This document shows positions 24,640 through 34,038 of a DNA stretch of 64,000 nucleotides, one piece after another. Source of the DNA: an uncultured Paracoccaceae bacterium (GTDB lineage: Bacteria > Pseudomonadota > Alphaproteobacteria > Rhodobacterales > Rhodobacteraceae). The DNA is taken from positions 1,178,001-1,242,000 of the forward strand of contig CANNCO010000001.1 of assembly GCA_947503175.1 (NCBI GenBank), read 5' to 3'. Position 1 is the first letter of the stretch. Each line of letters opens with the position of its first letter. Both the position numbers and the translations under genes were made by a program. The notes below the pieces were generated by a model that was not told the DNA's origin, made no database searches, and worked only from the letters and a program-made list of their open reading frames with translations.

Positions 24640-25437
24640 TCAGCCCGGGGTCAGGAAATGACGATCGGAGGCCGCCAGAACGAACTCCACGATCTCGCGG
24701 ACATATTCGCTCTCGGTTTCATCCGACAGCCGCTGCGCACGGTCCTGAAACGTCCCCTCGCCCTGTGCCAGCATCTGATAGGCCGCCCGCAGCGCCGTGA
24801 TGTCGGACCGGGCCACTCCGCGCCGCTTGAGACCGACTAGGTTCAGGCCGTGGAGATCCCCCCGGGGACCCTGGACAAGCCCATAGGGAATCACATCATT
24901 CGTCACCATCGTGATCGCTCCGATGATCGCGCCACGCCCGACACGCACCCACTGGTGAATGCCCGACAGACCGCCGATGATCACGTCGTCCTCGATCACG
25001 CAATGCCCCGCGATGGCCGCCTGATTGGCGACGATCACCCGGTCACCCACAACCGCATCATGGGCCACATGGGCACCGGTCATGAACAACCCGCCGTCGC
25101 CCACGCGTGTTAATCCGCCGCCGCCCTCGGTCCCGGTGTTCATCGTCACACCTTCGCGAATCCGGTTGCCCTTGCCCACGACCAACCGTGTCGGCTCGCC
25201 CTTGAACTTCTTGTCCTGCGGTATCTCCCCGATTACCGAATGGGGGAAGATCTCGGTCTCGTCGCCGATCTCGGTCATCCCGGTCACGACCACATGGGAC
25301 TTCAGAATCACGTCGGCCCCGAGCGTTGCCTCCGGCCCCACAATGCAGAAGGGCCCGATCCGACAGCCAGCACCTATCGTGGCCCCATCCTCGACAATGG
25401 CGCTTGGATGCACGTCTGCTGTCGCGTCAATGCCCAT
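24640..25437 (-). CDS. lpxA: UDP-N-acetylglucosamine acyltransferase
   Basis: A 265-residue left-handed beta-helix acyltransferase that puts a 3-hydroxyacyl chain on UDP-GlcNAc, the first step of lipid A synthesis. Hexapeptide repeats run through the N-terminal two-thirds (VHPSAIVEDGATIGAGCRIG and similar). The catalytic His lies in GAHVAHDAVVGD. The C-terminal helical part contains LVGLKRRG. The ATG at 25437 lies 2 bp after the fabZ stop and fits the family length. Confidence 0.97.
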   Translation of the reverse strand: MGIDATADVHPSAIVEDGATIGAGCRIGPFCIVGPEATLGADVILKSHVVVTGMTEIGDETEIFPHSVIGEIPQDKKFKGEPTRLVVGKGNRIREGVTMNTGTEGGGGLTRVGDGGLFMTGAHVAHDAVVGDRVIVANQAAIAGHCVIEDDVIIGGLSGIHQWVRVGRGAIIGAITMVTNDVIPYGLVQGPRGDLHGLNLVGLKRRGVARSDITALRAAYQMLAQGEGTFQDRAQRLSDETESEYVREIVEFVLAASDRHFLTPG

Positions 25438-25439
25438 GA

Positions 25440-25895
25440 TCAGCCCTTCGGCAGGTCCATCATCGCGGTGAATGCGCATTCGCAGGCAAGCTCTCCGTCC
25501 ACCTCCACCCGGCCCTCGAACTTCCAGACCTTGCCACCGCCGCGCTTGGTCTCCACGTGCAGTTTCAGCACATCGCCGGGCCCCACCTTGCGCCGGAACT
25601 TCGCGCTGTCGATCGCCATGAAATAGACAAGGAAGTTCTTGTCGACCAGATTCTGCGCCACGCCGACCATCACCGCGGCGGTCTGGGCCAGCGCCTCGAC
25701 CATCAGGACGCCGGGCATGATCGGTTGCGCCGGGAAATGGCCCTGAAACTGTGGCTCGTTGAACGTCACGTTCTTGATGCCGGTGGCCCGTTCTGTTCCC
25801 TCGATCCCTTCGACCCGGTCCACAAGAAGGAACGGATAACGATGCGGAATGATCCTCTGGATCAGGTCGATATCGGCAGTCTGTGTCTCTGTCAT
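25440..25895 (-). CDS. fabZ: 3-hydroxyacyl-ACP dehydratase FabZ
   Basis: A 151-residue hot-dog fold dehydratase of fatty acid synthesis (3-hydroxyacyl-ACP to trans-2-enoyl-ACP). The catalytic His is in [15 protein letters not shown] and the acidic residue in LMVEALAQ; the N-terminal [13 protein letters not shown] block is standard. The ATG at 25895 matches the family start. Two base pairs separate it from lpxA, linking the supply of hydroxyacyl chains to lipid A synthesis. Confidence 0.97.
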   Translation of the reverse strand: MTETQTADIDLIQRIIPHRYPFLLVDRVEGIEGTERATGIKNVTFNEPQFQGHFPAQPIMPGVLMVEALAQTAAVMVGVAQNLVDKNFLVYFMAIDSAKFRRKVGPGDVLKLHVETKRGGGKVWKFEGRVEVDGELACECAFTAMMDLPKG

Positions 25896-25934
25896 GGGCT
25901 TCCCTAGCAATCGCAACCGGCACTGACAAGCGCG

Positions 25935-26519
25935 TCACTCGCCGTCGCGCGGCGTCTGGCCGTCACCAAGCTCCTCGTTGATCCGGGCAATGGCCTCGTC
26001 GGTGATATCGCTGATCTCAAAAGACAGGAACACGGCGCGCCGATCCAGCAGAACCGCGCTGTCGCGCTCCCGCATCATGTCGGAGAGCAACGGCACGACC
26101 TGACCCAGAAACGACTGCGGACCGGTCTCCTGAAGCCGTTGTATATCGCGGGTCTTGGCGTCCTGCTCTTCGCGGATCCGGCTGACTTTCGCATCGAACG
26201 CATCTGCGAGCTGCCGGAACGCCTCGACCGAGAGAGTGGCGCGGCGCTCGGTCAGTTCACGCTCCTCCGCGATCAGTTCCGCCTCGATCCGACGATTCTC
26301 GCGCGACAGTTCCGCAGCGCGCGCTTCCAGATTGGCGCGAATTCTCTGACCAAGCAGCGTCTCGGCGTAAAGCCGGTCGGGATCGACTGTCCAGACACCG
26401 GCCGGGGGCGCAGACGGCTGTATGCCCGACTGCGCCGATGCGCCGGTCGCGATCCCAATCGAAAGGGCCAGAAGAAAGGCGGCGGGCCAGGCCCGAAACA
26501 GGCCGACCAGCCGCATCAT
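25935..26519 (-). CDS. OmpH/Skp family periplasmic chaperone
   Basis: A 194-residue secreted protein: signal peptide to about residue 29 (ATGASA then QSGIQ), a VDPDRLYAETLLGQRIRANL segment matching the start of OmpH/Skp, and a long charged coiled coil (about residues 65-130) forming the tentacle helices. The family holds unfolded outer-membrane proteins in the periplasm. It starts 2 bp after the bamA stop and precedes fabZ by 39 bp. lpxD, often found in this cluster, is absent here. Confidence 0.9.
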   Translation of the reverse strand: MMRLVGLFRAWPAAFLLALSIGIATGASAQSGIQPSAPPAGVWTVDPDRLYAETLLGQRIRANLEARAAELSRENRRIEAELIAEERELTERRATLSVEAFRQLADAFDAKVSRIREEQDAKTRDIQRLQETGPQSFLGQVVPLLSDMMRERDSAVLLDRRAVFLSFEISDITDEAIARINEELGDGQTPRDGE

Positions 26520-26521
26520 CT

Positions 26522-28867
26522 TCAGAACCTGGCCGTCAGCGACACATCGAAGCTGCGCGTCTGGTCATAGACTTCCTGTTGGATCGGTTCGCTGAAGTTG
26601 AAGGTGAGCGGGCCGAACGGAGTGTCCCAGAACAGCGACAGGCCCACCGACGATCTCAGATTGAAACCGTCATCGACAATCGCGCCGCCTGCACCGACCA
26701 CATCCTCAAGCCCCCAGACCGAGCCCATATCGAAGAACAGACCACCGCTGACACCGATGTCTTCCACGAAACCGATGGGGAAACCGAACTCGAACCGTGC
26801 AACGGCATAGTTGTTCCCGCCCAAGGGCGTGTTGCCGACAGCATTCGTGTCACGGGGACCGACGCCCCTAAAATCGAAGCCACGAAGCTGGCTGGAAGAC
26901 AGGAAAAAACGGTCGCTCACCTTCGTCGAATACCCGCCGAAACTCGATATGTTGCCAGCTTCAAACACGGCTCGAAGCGTATAGTCTTCGTTGCGCAAGC
27001 GTCGCTGCGCAGTGCCGGTCGCAACGGTGCGAACGTATTTCACATCACCGCCAAGCCCCGCGAATTCCTGCGAGAATGTCAGCAGAACGCCGGCATTCGG
27101 ATCAAGGCCGCGCCTCCGGGTGTCGTAACGATAGTCATATCCCAAGCTGCTGCGGGTGCGCTTCCCGGACTCACGCTGAACGATCGGCGACGCGTTCGTG
27201 TTGATGTTCAATACTTCGTCCTGAGAGAAGGTGTATTGAAGCCTCAGGCTGCTGAATTCGCCAATTGGAAACCCTAGTCCGAGTGACAAGCCGACCGAAC
27301 TCGTATCGAAATCGGCATTATTGTTGTTCGTCTCGGTCAGAAAAAGTCCAAACGACAGAGCCAGGTTACGTCCAAGCAGTGCCGGCTCGGTAAACCGGAA
27401 CCGCCCAGTGCTCGTGTTGCTTGACGTGTTCAACTCAAAGGACAGTGCCTGACCGCGTCCCAGAAAGTTGGTCTCTTCAAATGACAGAAGTACACCCACA
27501 CCGTTATCCGACGAATAGGACGCGCCGATCCCCAAAGATCCGGTGGGGCGCTCCTCGACATCCACGTCGACAATCACCTGATCGGGGCCGGATCCCTCGC
27601 GCGGGTTGACCTGCACATTCTCGAAAAAGTTCAGCGCCTCGATCCGCGCCGCCGAGTTTCGGATCTGACGCGGGTTGAACGGGTCGCCTTCGGCAATGCG
27701 GAACTGCCGTCGGATCACCCGGTCCAGTGTGGTTGCGTTGCCCTCGATATCGATCCGCTCGACAAAGACCCGCGGCCCGCGTGTAATCGCGAATTCGATG
27801 TTCAGCTCCAGCGCGCGGTCATCCCGCGTAACCCGTGGTTCGATCCGAACGAAATCCAGGCTCTTCTGGTTCGCCAGGCCCTCCATCCGCACAATCGCAT
27901 TGTCGATCAGTGTGGGCGAATAGACCACGCCGCTGCGCAGGCGGGCGGCCTGCAGAAACTCGTCGGGATCCACGTTCGGCAGATCGGTCGAGGCGGTCAG
28001 CTCGCCAAACCGGAACCTCTGGCCTTCGCGGATCTGAAAGGTGATGAAGGTCGCGTTCCGCTCGCGCGACAGTTCTGCCGAGACGTCCACGACCTCGAAA
28101 TCCACGTAGCCACGGCTCAGATAGAAGTCCCGCAACACCTGCTGATCGAACTCCAGCCGGTCGGTGATCAGCGTATCGGTTCTGAAAAAGGCCCGGAACA
28201 GCCCGGCCTGTTTCGTCTCCAGAACCCGGCGCAGACGCCGGTCGGTAAAGGCGCGATTGCCTACGAACGAGATGCGCTGGTTCTCGACGGTCCGCCCTTC
28301 GCTAACTTCAAAGACCAGATCCACCCGGTTCTCCGAGCGGCGGATGATCCGGGGGTCGACTGTCGCAGCCAGCAACCCGCGCTGCTCAAGCGCCTCGACG
28401 ATCGTGGCCGCATCCTGCTCCGCCACCGTCGGCGAATAGACCCGCCTCGGGGTCGAGCGCAAAAGCGGCAGCAGGTCATCGTCATCCAGCCGCCGATTTC
28501 CCTCGATGGCGATCCGGTTGATCGTCGGCCATTCCTGAACCACGACCCGAAGCGTTCCGCCCTGCGGGACAAGCTCCACACGCTCGAACAGGCCCGATGC
28601 CATGATCGACTGGAACGCCTCGTTCAGACCTGCAGAACCAATCGCCTGTCCCGGCACAAGATCGGCATAGGACAGAACCGTGGCGGCATCGACCCGCTGA
28701 TTGCCTTCGACAACAAAGTTGGAAAACCGAAAGCTCTGTGCCTGCGCCGTCCCGGGGGCCGACATCAACGCCAGCACAAGCGCGATCAGTATCGCCGCAG
28801 TGGCCTGTGTTAATCCACGTATCGCGCGGCACCCTGAAAGGGCACCTCCCCACCACATATTGGTCAT
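26522..28867 (-). CDS. bamA: Outer membrane protein assembly factor BamA
   Basis: A 781-residue Omp85 protein, the core of the BAM complex that inserts beta-barrel proteins in the outer membrane. After a signal peptide (ending GTAQAQSF) come five POTRA domains, e.g. FVVEGNQRVDAATVLSYADL at the start of the first. The C-terminal 16-strand barrel carries the QLRGFDFRGVGP block (the conserved RGF motif) and ends in the aromatic signal LTARF. The ATG at 28867 was chosen from signal-peptide length; another lies 9 bp downstream and the frame is open to 28930. A strong terminator upstream implies a separate bamA promoter at about 28868-28951. Confidence 0.95.
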   Translation of the reverse strand: MTNMWWGGALSGCRAIRGLTQATAAILIALVLALMSAPGTAQAQSFRFSNFVVEGNQRVDAATVLSYADLVPGQAIGSAGLNEAFQSIMASGLFERVELVPQGGTLRVVVQEWPTINRIAIEGNRRLDDDDLLPLLRSTPRRVYSPTVAEQDAATIVEALEQRGLLAATVDPRIIRRSENRVDLVFEVSEGRTVENQRISFVGNRAFTDRRLRRVLETKQAGLFRAFFRTDTLITDRLEFDQQVLRDFYLSRGYVDFEVVDVSAELSRERNATFITFQIREGQRFRFGELTASTDLPNVDPDEFLQAARLRSGVVYSPTLIDNAIVRMEGLANQKSLDFVRIEPRVTRDDRALELNIEFAITRGPRVFVERIDIEGNATTLDRVIRRQFRIAEGDPFNPRQIRNSAARIEALNFFENVQVNPREGSGPDQVIVDVDVEERPTGSLGIGASYSSDNGVGVLLSFEETNFLGRGQALSFELNTSSNTSTGRFRFTEPALLGRNLALSFGLFLTETNNNNADFDTSSVGLSLGLGFPIGEFSSLRLQYTFSQDEVLNINTNASPIVQRESGKRTRSSLGYDYRYDTRRRGLDPNAGVLLTFSQEFAGLGGDVKYVRTVATGTAQRRLRNEDYTLRAVFEAGNISSFGGYSTKVSDRFFLSSSQLRGFDFRGVGPRDTNAVGNTPLGGNNYAVARFEFGFPIGFVEDIGVSGGLFFDMGSVWGLEDVVGAGGAIVDDGFNLRSSVGLSLFWDTPFGPLTFNFSEPIQQEVYDQTRSFDVSLTARF

Positions 28868-28951
28868 TGCTGCCCGTTCCGCATAAACCTCGTATGCAGA
28901 CTGCGTAATCACATTGCCCGGGCTTGTCAAAATCCCAAGGGACTGACGGGC

Positions 28952-28982
28952 AAAAAAAATCGGCGCCTGTGCAAGGCGCCGA
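28952..28982 (-). terminator. Rho-independent terminator upstream of bamA
   Basis: On the minus strand an 8-bp perfect stem (TCGGCGCC / GGCGCCGA) with a 7-base loop is followed by eight T. It lies 31 bp after the stop of the 40-codon gene at 29014-29136 and ends transcripts coming from rseP. It is the clearest intrinsic terminator in the window. Confidence 0.9.
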
Positions 28983-29013
28983 CACTCGGTCTTGTCAGGC
29001 GACTACCCGGACA

Positions 29014-29136
29014 TCAGGGGTGGAGAAGGTAACCACCTGCAAATAACGCCCCGCCGATCAGAAGGGCAAAGATCAGATGATCCTTGTAAAGGTCTGAAAT
29101 TACGGACAACCCGTCCGGTATGATCCTGTTCAGCAT
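29014..29136 (-). CDS. Predicted 40-residue membrane peptide between rseP and bamA
   Basis: A 41-codon frame (ATG at 29136, TGA at 29014) encodes a 40-residue peptide: a polar start MLNRIIPDGLSVISDLYK followed by a hydrophobic helix, LIFALLIGGALFAGGYLL. AAGGGG lies six bases upstream of the ATG. It follows rseP by 81 bp on the same strand and is closed by a strong intrinsic terminator 31 bp downstream. A start signal, membrane helix and terminator together support a real small gene, but I recognise no family. Being transcribed with the site-2 protease RseP, it could be a protease partner or simply a small membrane protein. Confidence 0.55.
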   Translation of the reverse strand: MLNRIIPDGLSVISDLYKDHLIFALLIGGALFAGGYLLHP

Positions 29137-29217
29137 GTCGGCCCCTTCTCGGACGCTGGAACTCGCTGAATGGTTTACAGACCGATTATGGCGAATTTGG
29201 GACCGTTTTGCCTTAAT

Positions 29218-30555
29218 TCATGGACAGAAGAAGTCATTGGTCAGCGCGAAGGCCATGAATGACAACAGAACGACCAGCCCCCCTCCCATCAAAACCCGAA
29301 GGGCCCGGTCGCTGGGCGGGCGGCCGGTGACCGCCTCGAATGCGTGAAAGATCAGATGGCCCCCGTCAAGAACCGGGATCGGAAACAAGTTGATCAACCC
29401 CACCGCGGTCGACAGCATCGCGATAAAAAAGATAAAACTCACAGCCCCCTGGCTGGCGGTGTCGCCCGACATCTCGGCGATACCCACCGGACCCGAAAGG
29501 TTGCAGGACGAAATCGCGCCGACCGCGATATTGTAAAGCGCGGATAGGCTGGATCGGATGATTGCGCCGGTCTGCTCCACACCATAGCTCAAAGCCTCGA
29601 AAGCGCCGGGTGTTTCCGTCCTCGGCTCGATGAACATGCCGCCAGTGACCCCGATCAGCCACCGGGTTTCGAACCCGCCCTCGGGCAAGGGAAGATCGAC
29701 GCGGCGTGGCGAGAGCGCGAATTTCAGTGTCTCTCCACCGCGCCAGACATCGAGCTCCAATACGCGCCCGTCAGAGTCACCCACCGCATCGCGCAACTGT
29801 TCGAACCGCGTAATCGGCGCACCGTCGATCGCGACGATCACATCACCGACTTCCAGATCGATATCGATCGCGGCCGATTTCGGCTGCAACGCCACGATCA
29901 GCCCCGGCATCGGATGCGGCGCCTGCACCGTTGTCAGCGATCCGTCGCGCCGAACTACATAGTCCAGAATGGGCTCGAACGGCAGACTGTCCAGATACCC
30001 CTCGAACTCTCCGACCCTCGGGGTTTCGACCCCGCCGATCGACACGATCTCATCGCCGGGAAGAAGCTCCATCGGCGCGAAAGGCACCGGCGTCAGTTCC
30101 TCGACCGTATAGGGATTCTTCGGCACGCCCTGATAGACCATGAGCGCCGCGAAAACGATGATCGACAGCATGAAGTTGAAGGCCGGCCCCGCCGCAACGG
30201 TCAGCGCCCGCGCCCAAAGCGGCGCGCCCTGCATCGTCATCCGCCGCTCATCGGGCGTCAGCCCTGAAACCGCGCTGCTGTCAGGCGAACTCGCCGCATC
30301 GGCATCGCCCTTGAACTTCACGAAACCGCCAAGCGGCAAGGCCGCGAACTGCCACTTTGTGCCATGCCGGTCGACCCGGCTGAACAGCACCGGGCCGAAG
30401 CCCAGCGAAAACACATCCGCCTTGATCCCCGTCCAGCGTCCCACGATGTAATGGCCGTATTCATGGATCGCCACGATCACCGACAGCGCCAGCACGAAGG
30501 CCGCGATTGTCCAGAGTACATTGCCAAATGACGGGATCAGCCCGACCAGATCCAT
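29218..30555 (-). CDS. rseP: RIP metalloprotease RseP (site-2 protease)
   Basis: A 445-residue intramembrane zinc protease. The catalytic HEYGH (HExxH) is in the first membrane segment at about residue 31, and the second zinc ligand is in NLFPIPVLDGGHL near the C-terminus. Two PDZ-like regions lie between them (LLPGDEIVSIGGVETPRVGE and LEVGDVIVAIDGAPITRFEQ). The family cleaves anti-sigma factors and leftover signal peptides in the inner membrane. It follows dxr by 4 bp. Confidence 0.96.
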   Translation of the reverse strand: MDLVGLIPSFGNVLWTIAAFVLALSVIVAIHEYGHYIVGRWTGIKADVFSLGFGPVLFSRVDRHGTKWQFAALPLGGFVKFKGDADAASSPDSSAVSGLTPDERRMTMQGAPLWARALTVAAGPAFNFMLSIIVFAALMVYQGVPKNPYTVEELTPVPFAPMELLPGDEIVSIGGVETPRVGEFEGYLDSLPFEPILDYVVRRDGSLTTVQAPHPMPGLIVALQPKSAAIDIDLEVGDVIVAIDGAPITRFEQLRDAVGDSDGRVLELDVWRGGETLKFALSPRRVDLPLPEGGFETRWLIGVTGGMFIEPRTETPGAFEALSYGVEQTGAIIRSSLSALYNIAVGAISSCNLSGPVGIAEMSGDTASQGAVSFIFFIAMLSTAVGLINLFPIPVLDGGHLIFHAFEAVTGRPPSDRALRVLMGGGLVVLLSFMAFALTNDFFCP

Positions 30556-30559
30556 ATGC

Positions 30560-31732
30560 CTATCCCTGCCGTCTGTTCATCTCTTCGCCCGCCAGACGCC
30601 GGGCCTCGGCATCGGCTGCCAGCACCGCATCCAGCGTGATCTCTCTCCCCATGTGGCTGCCGGCGCCCGTCTTTGCAAGCACTGTGTCCACCACATTGGC
30701 CATATCCAGAAAGCCGATCCGGCCTTCGATGAAGCCATCAAGCGCCCGTTCCTTCGACCCGTTGAAGATCGCGCCCGCCAACCCGCGCGCCGACATCACC
30801 TCGCGCGCGAGCCTTAGCGCGGGGTAACGATCCTCATCGGGTTCCCGGAACGTCAACTGTCCAAGCGCCGCCAGATCCAGCCGCTCGACTGGCAGCGTTT
30901 TCCGCGTAGGCCAGTTCAGAGCGAACCCGATGGCGTGGCGCATATCGGGTGGCCCCAGATGCGCCATGATCCCCCCATCCCGGAACCCGACCATCGCATG
31001 GATCAGGGACTCGGGATGCACAATCGCCTCAATCATTGCGGGGTCAACGCCGAAATATTCACGGGTTTCAATAAGTTCCAATGCCTTGTTGAACAAGCTG
31101 GCGCTGTCGATCGTAATCCTTTGCCCCATCGCCCAGTTCGGATGCGCGGACGCTTCGGCAAGCGTCGCACTTGCCAGTTTTTCCTCCGGCCAGTCACGGA
31201 AGGCACCCCCCGAAGCAGTAATGATTACCCGCTCGACAGTCGAGATATCTTCACCGATCAGCGCCTGAAACACCGCCGAATGCTCGCTGTCCACCGGCAG
31301 GATCGTCGCTCCGTGGCGCCGCGCTGTCTCCATCAGCAAAGGTCCGGCCGTCACGAGGCTTTCCTTATTGGCCAGAGCCAGCGTCTGACCCTGTTCCAGA
31401 GCCTTAAGCCCCGGCGGCAGACCAGCAGCGCCCACGATCGCCGACATCACCCAGTCCGCAGGCCGTTCCGCCGCCTCCAGAATGGCGTTGGAACCCGCCG
31501 CGACTTCGACACCGCTGCCGGACAGGGCCGCTCTCAGGTCCTGGTAGCACGCCTCATGCGCGGTCACCGCAATCTCTGCGTTCAACTCACGTGCCTGCCG
31601 CGCAAGTTTCGCAACGTTGCGCCCGCCGGTCAGGGCCACAACCTCAAAAGCGTCGCGATCTGCCGTGATCAGATCGACCGTGTTGCATCCGACCGACCCG
31701 GTAGACCCGAAAATGGTGACCCGCCGCACCAT
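30560..31732 (-). CDS. dxr: 1-deoxy-D-xylulose-5-phosphate reductoisomerase
   Basis: A 390-residue MEP-pathway enzyme converting DXP to 2-C-methyl-D-erythritol 4-phosphate with NADPH, supplying isoprenoids such as undecaprenol. The NADPH motif is VTIFGSTGSVGCNTVDLI. The metal-binding acidic residues are in ILPVDSEHSAVFQAL, and the flexible loop is ITASGGAFRDWP. It sits directly behind cdsA (adjacent coordinates, no gap) and ahead of rseP, the standard proteobacterial order. Confidence 0.97.
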   Translation of the reverse strand: MVRRVTIFGSTGSVGCNTVDLITADRDAFEVVALTGGRNVAKLARQARELNAEIAVTAHEACYQDLRAALSGSGVEVAAGSNAILEAAERPADWVMSAIVGAAGLPPGLKALEQGQTLALANKESLVTAGPLLMETARRHGATILPVDSEHSAVFQALIGEDISTVERVIITASGGAFRDWPEEKLASATLAEASAHPNWAMGQRITIDSASLFNKALELIETREYFGVDPAMIEAIVHPESLIHAMVGFRDGGIMAHLGPPDMRHAIGFALNWPTRKTLPVERLDLAALGQLTFREPDEDRYPALRLAREVMSARGLAGAIFNGSKERALDGFIEGRIGFLDMANVVDTVLAKTGAGSHMGREITLDAVLAADAEARRLAGEEMNRRQG

Positions 31733-32524
31733 CTAAAACACCGGCGGCGGCGGAAAGTCGACAACCTGCTCGATCAGCAACAGAAACACCGACGCGCCCA
31801 GCATCGAATCGAACCGGTCCAGAAGCCCGCCATGCCCGGGGATCAGTGTCGAGGCATCCTTGACCCCAACGCGGCGCTTGACCGCGCTTTCCGACACATC
31901 GCCCAGCTGGCTTGCCATGGATATCGCCACTGCTATTCCCAAAAGCTCCCACCCCGTGCCGGTTTCGGTGACGAACGGGATCGATATGGCGGCGGCCCCG
32001 ATCCAACCGGCAACCGTGCCCGACCACGTCTTCTTAGGACTAACCTTAGGCCAGATTTTCGGCCCGCCCACCATCCGCCCCGCGAAATACCCGCAGATAT
32101 CCGTCGCAATCACCACCGCGGCCAGCCAGACCATCCAGATAAATCCGAAATCGTCCCGCAGGCTGGTCAGCCCGTAACCGGCGATCAGGATGGCGACCGT
32201 CAGAATTGCAAATCGCGTCCGGTGGCCCCGCATGCTTTCGGTCCTGAACAGCGCGGGTGCGATGATCAACGGCAGGGCGAACCCTTCGGGGATTTCGATC
32301 GCCGCGATCAGCGCCAGCCCGGCGCCAAGCGCGGGCCAATGGGCCAAGGGCCCGGCTCCCAGCATCCGAGCCAGTTCCCATATCATCGCCGCACAGACGA
32401 TCGCGATGAAGCCGTGAAACCAGTAACCGCCCAGCCAGACCGCCAGAATTCCGATACCGGCCATGACGCCGCCCGACAGAACCCGGGTCAGAAGGTCATC
32501 CCACCGGCCCGGAACCGAACTCAT
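31733..32524 (-). CDS. cdsA: Phosphatidate cytidylyltransferase
   Basis: A 263-residue inner-membrane enzyme making CDP-diacylglycerol from phosphatidate and CTP. It has about six to eight hydrophobic segments. The C-terminal CDP-transferase signature is present as AVKRRVGVKDASTLIPGHGG with downstream LLDRFDS. It overlaps uppS by 4 bp. It belongs to the pyrH-frr-uppS-cdsA-dxr-rseP run linking translation, isoprenoid and phospholipid genes. Confidence 0.95.
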   Translation of the reverse strand: MSSVPGRWDDLLTRVLSGGVMAGIGILAVWLGGYWFHGFIAIVCAAMIWELARMLGAGPLAHWPALGAGLALIAAIEIPEGFALPLIIAPALFRTESMRGHRTRFAILTVAILIAGYGLTSLRDDFGFIWMVWLAAVVIATDICGYFAGRMVGGPKIWPKVSPKKTWSGTVAGWIGAAAISIPFVTETGTGWELLGIAVAISMASQLGDVSESAVKRRVGVKDASTLIPGHGGLLDRFDSMLGASVFLLLIEQVVDFPPPPVF

Positions 32525-33246
32525 CCCGGAACAGCACCGTACCGGCGATCGCGCACCGCGTAGTCGCCGACCACGCGGGCGAACTCATCACCCGTGAAGT
32601 CGGGCCAGAGCGTGTCGATGAACTCATACTCCGCATAGGCCGACTGCCACAGGAGAAAGTTCGAAATCCGCGCCTCGCCGCTGGTCCGGATCACCAGATC
32701 AGGATCGGGTAAAACGTATGTATCCAGATACTTGGCCAGTGTTTCCGCATCAACGGCTTCGGGATCAAGCCGGCCTGCCGCGACGTCGCGCGCTAGCCGC
32801 TTGGTGGCGCGCGCAACCTCGTCGCGGCCACCGTAATTCAGCGCGATGGTCAGATGTACCCGATCGTTATCCGCGGTCATCAGTTCCAGATCGTCCATCA
32901 AGCGCACAAGGGTTTCATCCAGCCGGATCCGGTCGCCGATGAAGCGAACACGGATGCCGTTCTCGACCAGCGCGCGGGATTCCCGGCTGATATAGCGCCG
33001 GAACAGCGTCATCAGGCCCGAAACCTCGGCCTGGGTCCGCTTCCAGTTCTCGGTCGAGAAGGCAAAGACCGTCAGGTATTTGACCCCGAGATCGGGACAG
33101 GCCTCGACGATTTCTCGCACGCGCTTGGCACCCGCGTGGTGGCCGTAAAGCCGGGGACGTCCCCGCGCCTGGGCCCACCGGCCATTGCCATCCATGATGA
33201 TGGCCACATGGCTCGGGCCGATAGAGTCAGAATTCGATTGGGGCAC
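32521..33246 (-). CDS. uppS: Isoprenyl transferase (undecaprenyl diphosphate synthase)
   Basis: A 241-residue cis-prenyltransferase. The substrate motif IIMDGNGRWAQARG holds the catalytic Asp. FAFSTENWKR, LTIALNYGGRDE and the C-terminal PDPDLVIRTSGEARISNFLLWQ-type block (here split by position, RTSGEARISNFLLWQ) are hallmark regions. It makes the C55 lipid carrier for peptidoglycan and surface polysaccharide. The start is GTG. It is 33 bp after frr. Confidence 0.97.
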   Translation of the reverse strand: MPQSNSDSIGPSHVAIIMDGNGRWAQARGRPRLYGHHAGAKRVREIVEACPDLGVKYLTVFAFSTENWKRTQAEVSGLMTLFRRYISRESRALVENGIRVRFIGDRIRLDETLVRLMDDLELMTADNDRVHLTIALNYGGRDEVARATKRLARDVAAGRLDPEAVDAETLAKYLDTYVLPDPDLVIRTSGEARISNFLLWQSAYAEYEFIDTLWPDFTGDEFARVVGDYAVRDRRYGAVPG

Positions 33247-33279
33247 CGTTCACTCCTTTACAGGATCACAGCGGGTCGC

Positions 33280-33843
33280 TCAGACCTGCATGATCTCCTC
33301 TTGCTTCGCCTCAAGAGCAGCATCGATCTTCGCGATATGGGCGTCGGTCAGTTCCTGAACCTCATCCGACCATATCTTGTGATCGTCCTCACTCATCCCC
33401 CCAGCCTTCATCTTCTTCAACTGATCCATCCCGTCCCTCCGGACGTTCCGGATCGCAACACGCGCGCTCTCTGAATACTGCGCGGCAACTTTCGACAATT
33501 CGCGCCTGCGTTCCTCGTTCAACTCCGGGATCGGCAAGCGGATGATCGTGCCATCGACAACCGGATTGATTCCCAGCCCGGACTCGCGAATGGCTTTTTC
33601 TGCTTTGGAAACAAGTCCCTTGTCCCAGATGTTGATGGTCACCATCCGCGGTTCTGGCACATTGACCGTTCCCACCTGGTTAATCGGTGTCATGGCGCCA
33701 TAGGCATCGACCATCACCGGCTCGACCATCGACGCCGAGGCGCGCCCCGTCCGCAACGTCGCAAACTCGTGGCGCAACGCCGACATGGCCCCGTCCATCC
33801 GCCGCTGAAGATCGTCGATATCCAGTTCGAAGTCGTCTGCCAC
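33280..33843 (-). CDS. frr: Ribosome recycling factor
   Basis: A 187-residue RRF, which splits post-termination ribosomes together with EF-G. Family blocks include the N-terminal [37 protein letters not shown] and the C-terminal [19 protein letters not shown]. The start is GTG at 33843. A 195-bp gap separates it from pyrH upstream and contains the palindrome GAAACGTTTC at 33992-34001; its own promoter may lie there. Confidence 0.97.
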   Translation of the reverse strand: MADDFELDIDDLQRRMDGAMSALRHEFATLRTGRASASMVEPVMVDAYGAMTPINQVGTVNVPEPRMVTINIWDKGLVSKAEKAIRESGLGINPVVDGTIIRLPIPELNEERRRELSKVAAQYSESARVAIRNVRRDGMDQLKKMKAGGMSEDDHKIWSDEVQELTDAHIAKIDAALEAKQEEIMQV

Positions 33844-34038
33844 CAGGTCACCTCACAGATTTCTCGCACGGCTCGTACTGGCCGTTTTCCGCCTTATAGC
33901 TCTATTTCAGGCGGATAGTACATATTCGGGAAAGCGATTGGCCAGCGGATTGCGCGAACGCGGCGCGGTCCGTGACCAAATCGCCGCATAAGAAACGTTT
34001 CGTTTCGCAATCAAGGACAATGGCCGGCGGCAAGGGCA

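Noticed and set aside
33992-34001. GAAACGTTTC palindrome between pyrH and frr as a terminator or operator
   Set aside because: A 10-bp palindrome with only a short T-rich stretch after it is not distinctive enough.
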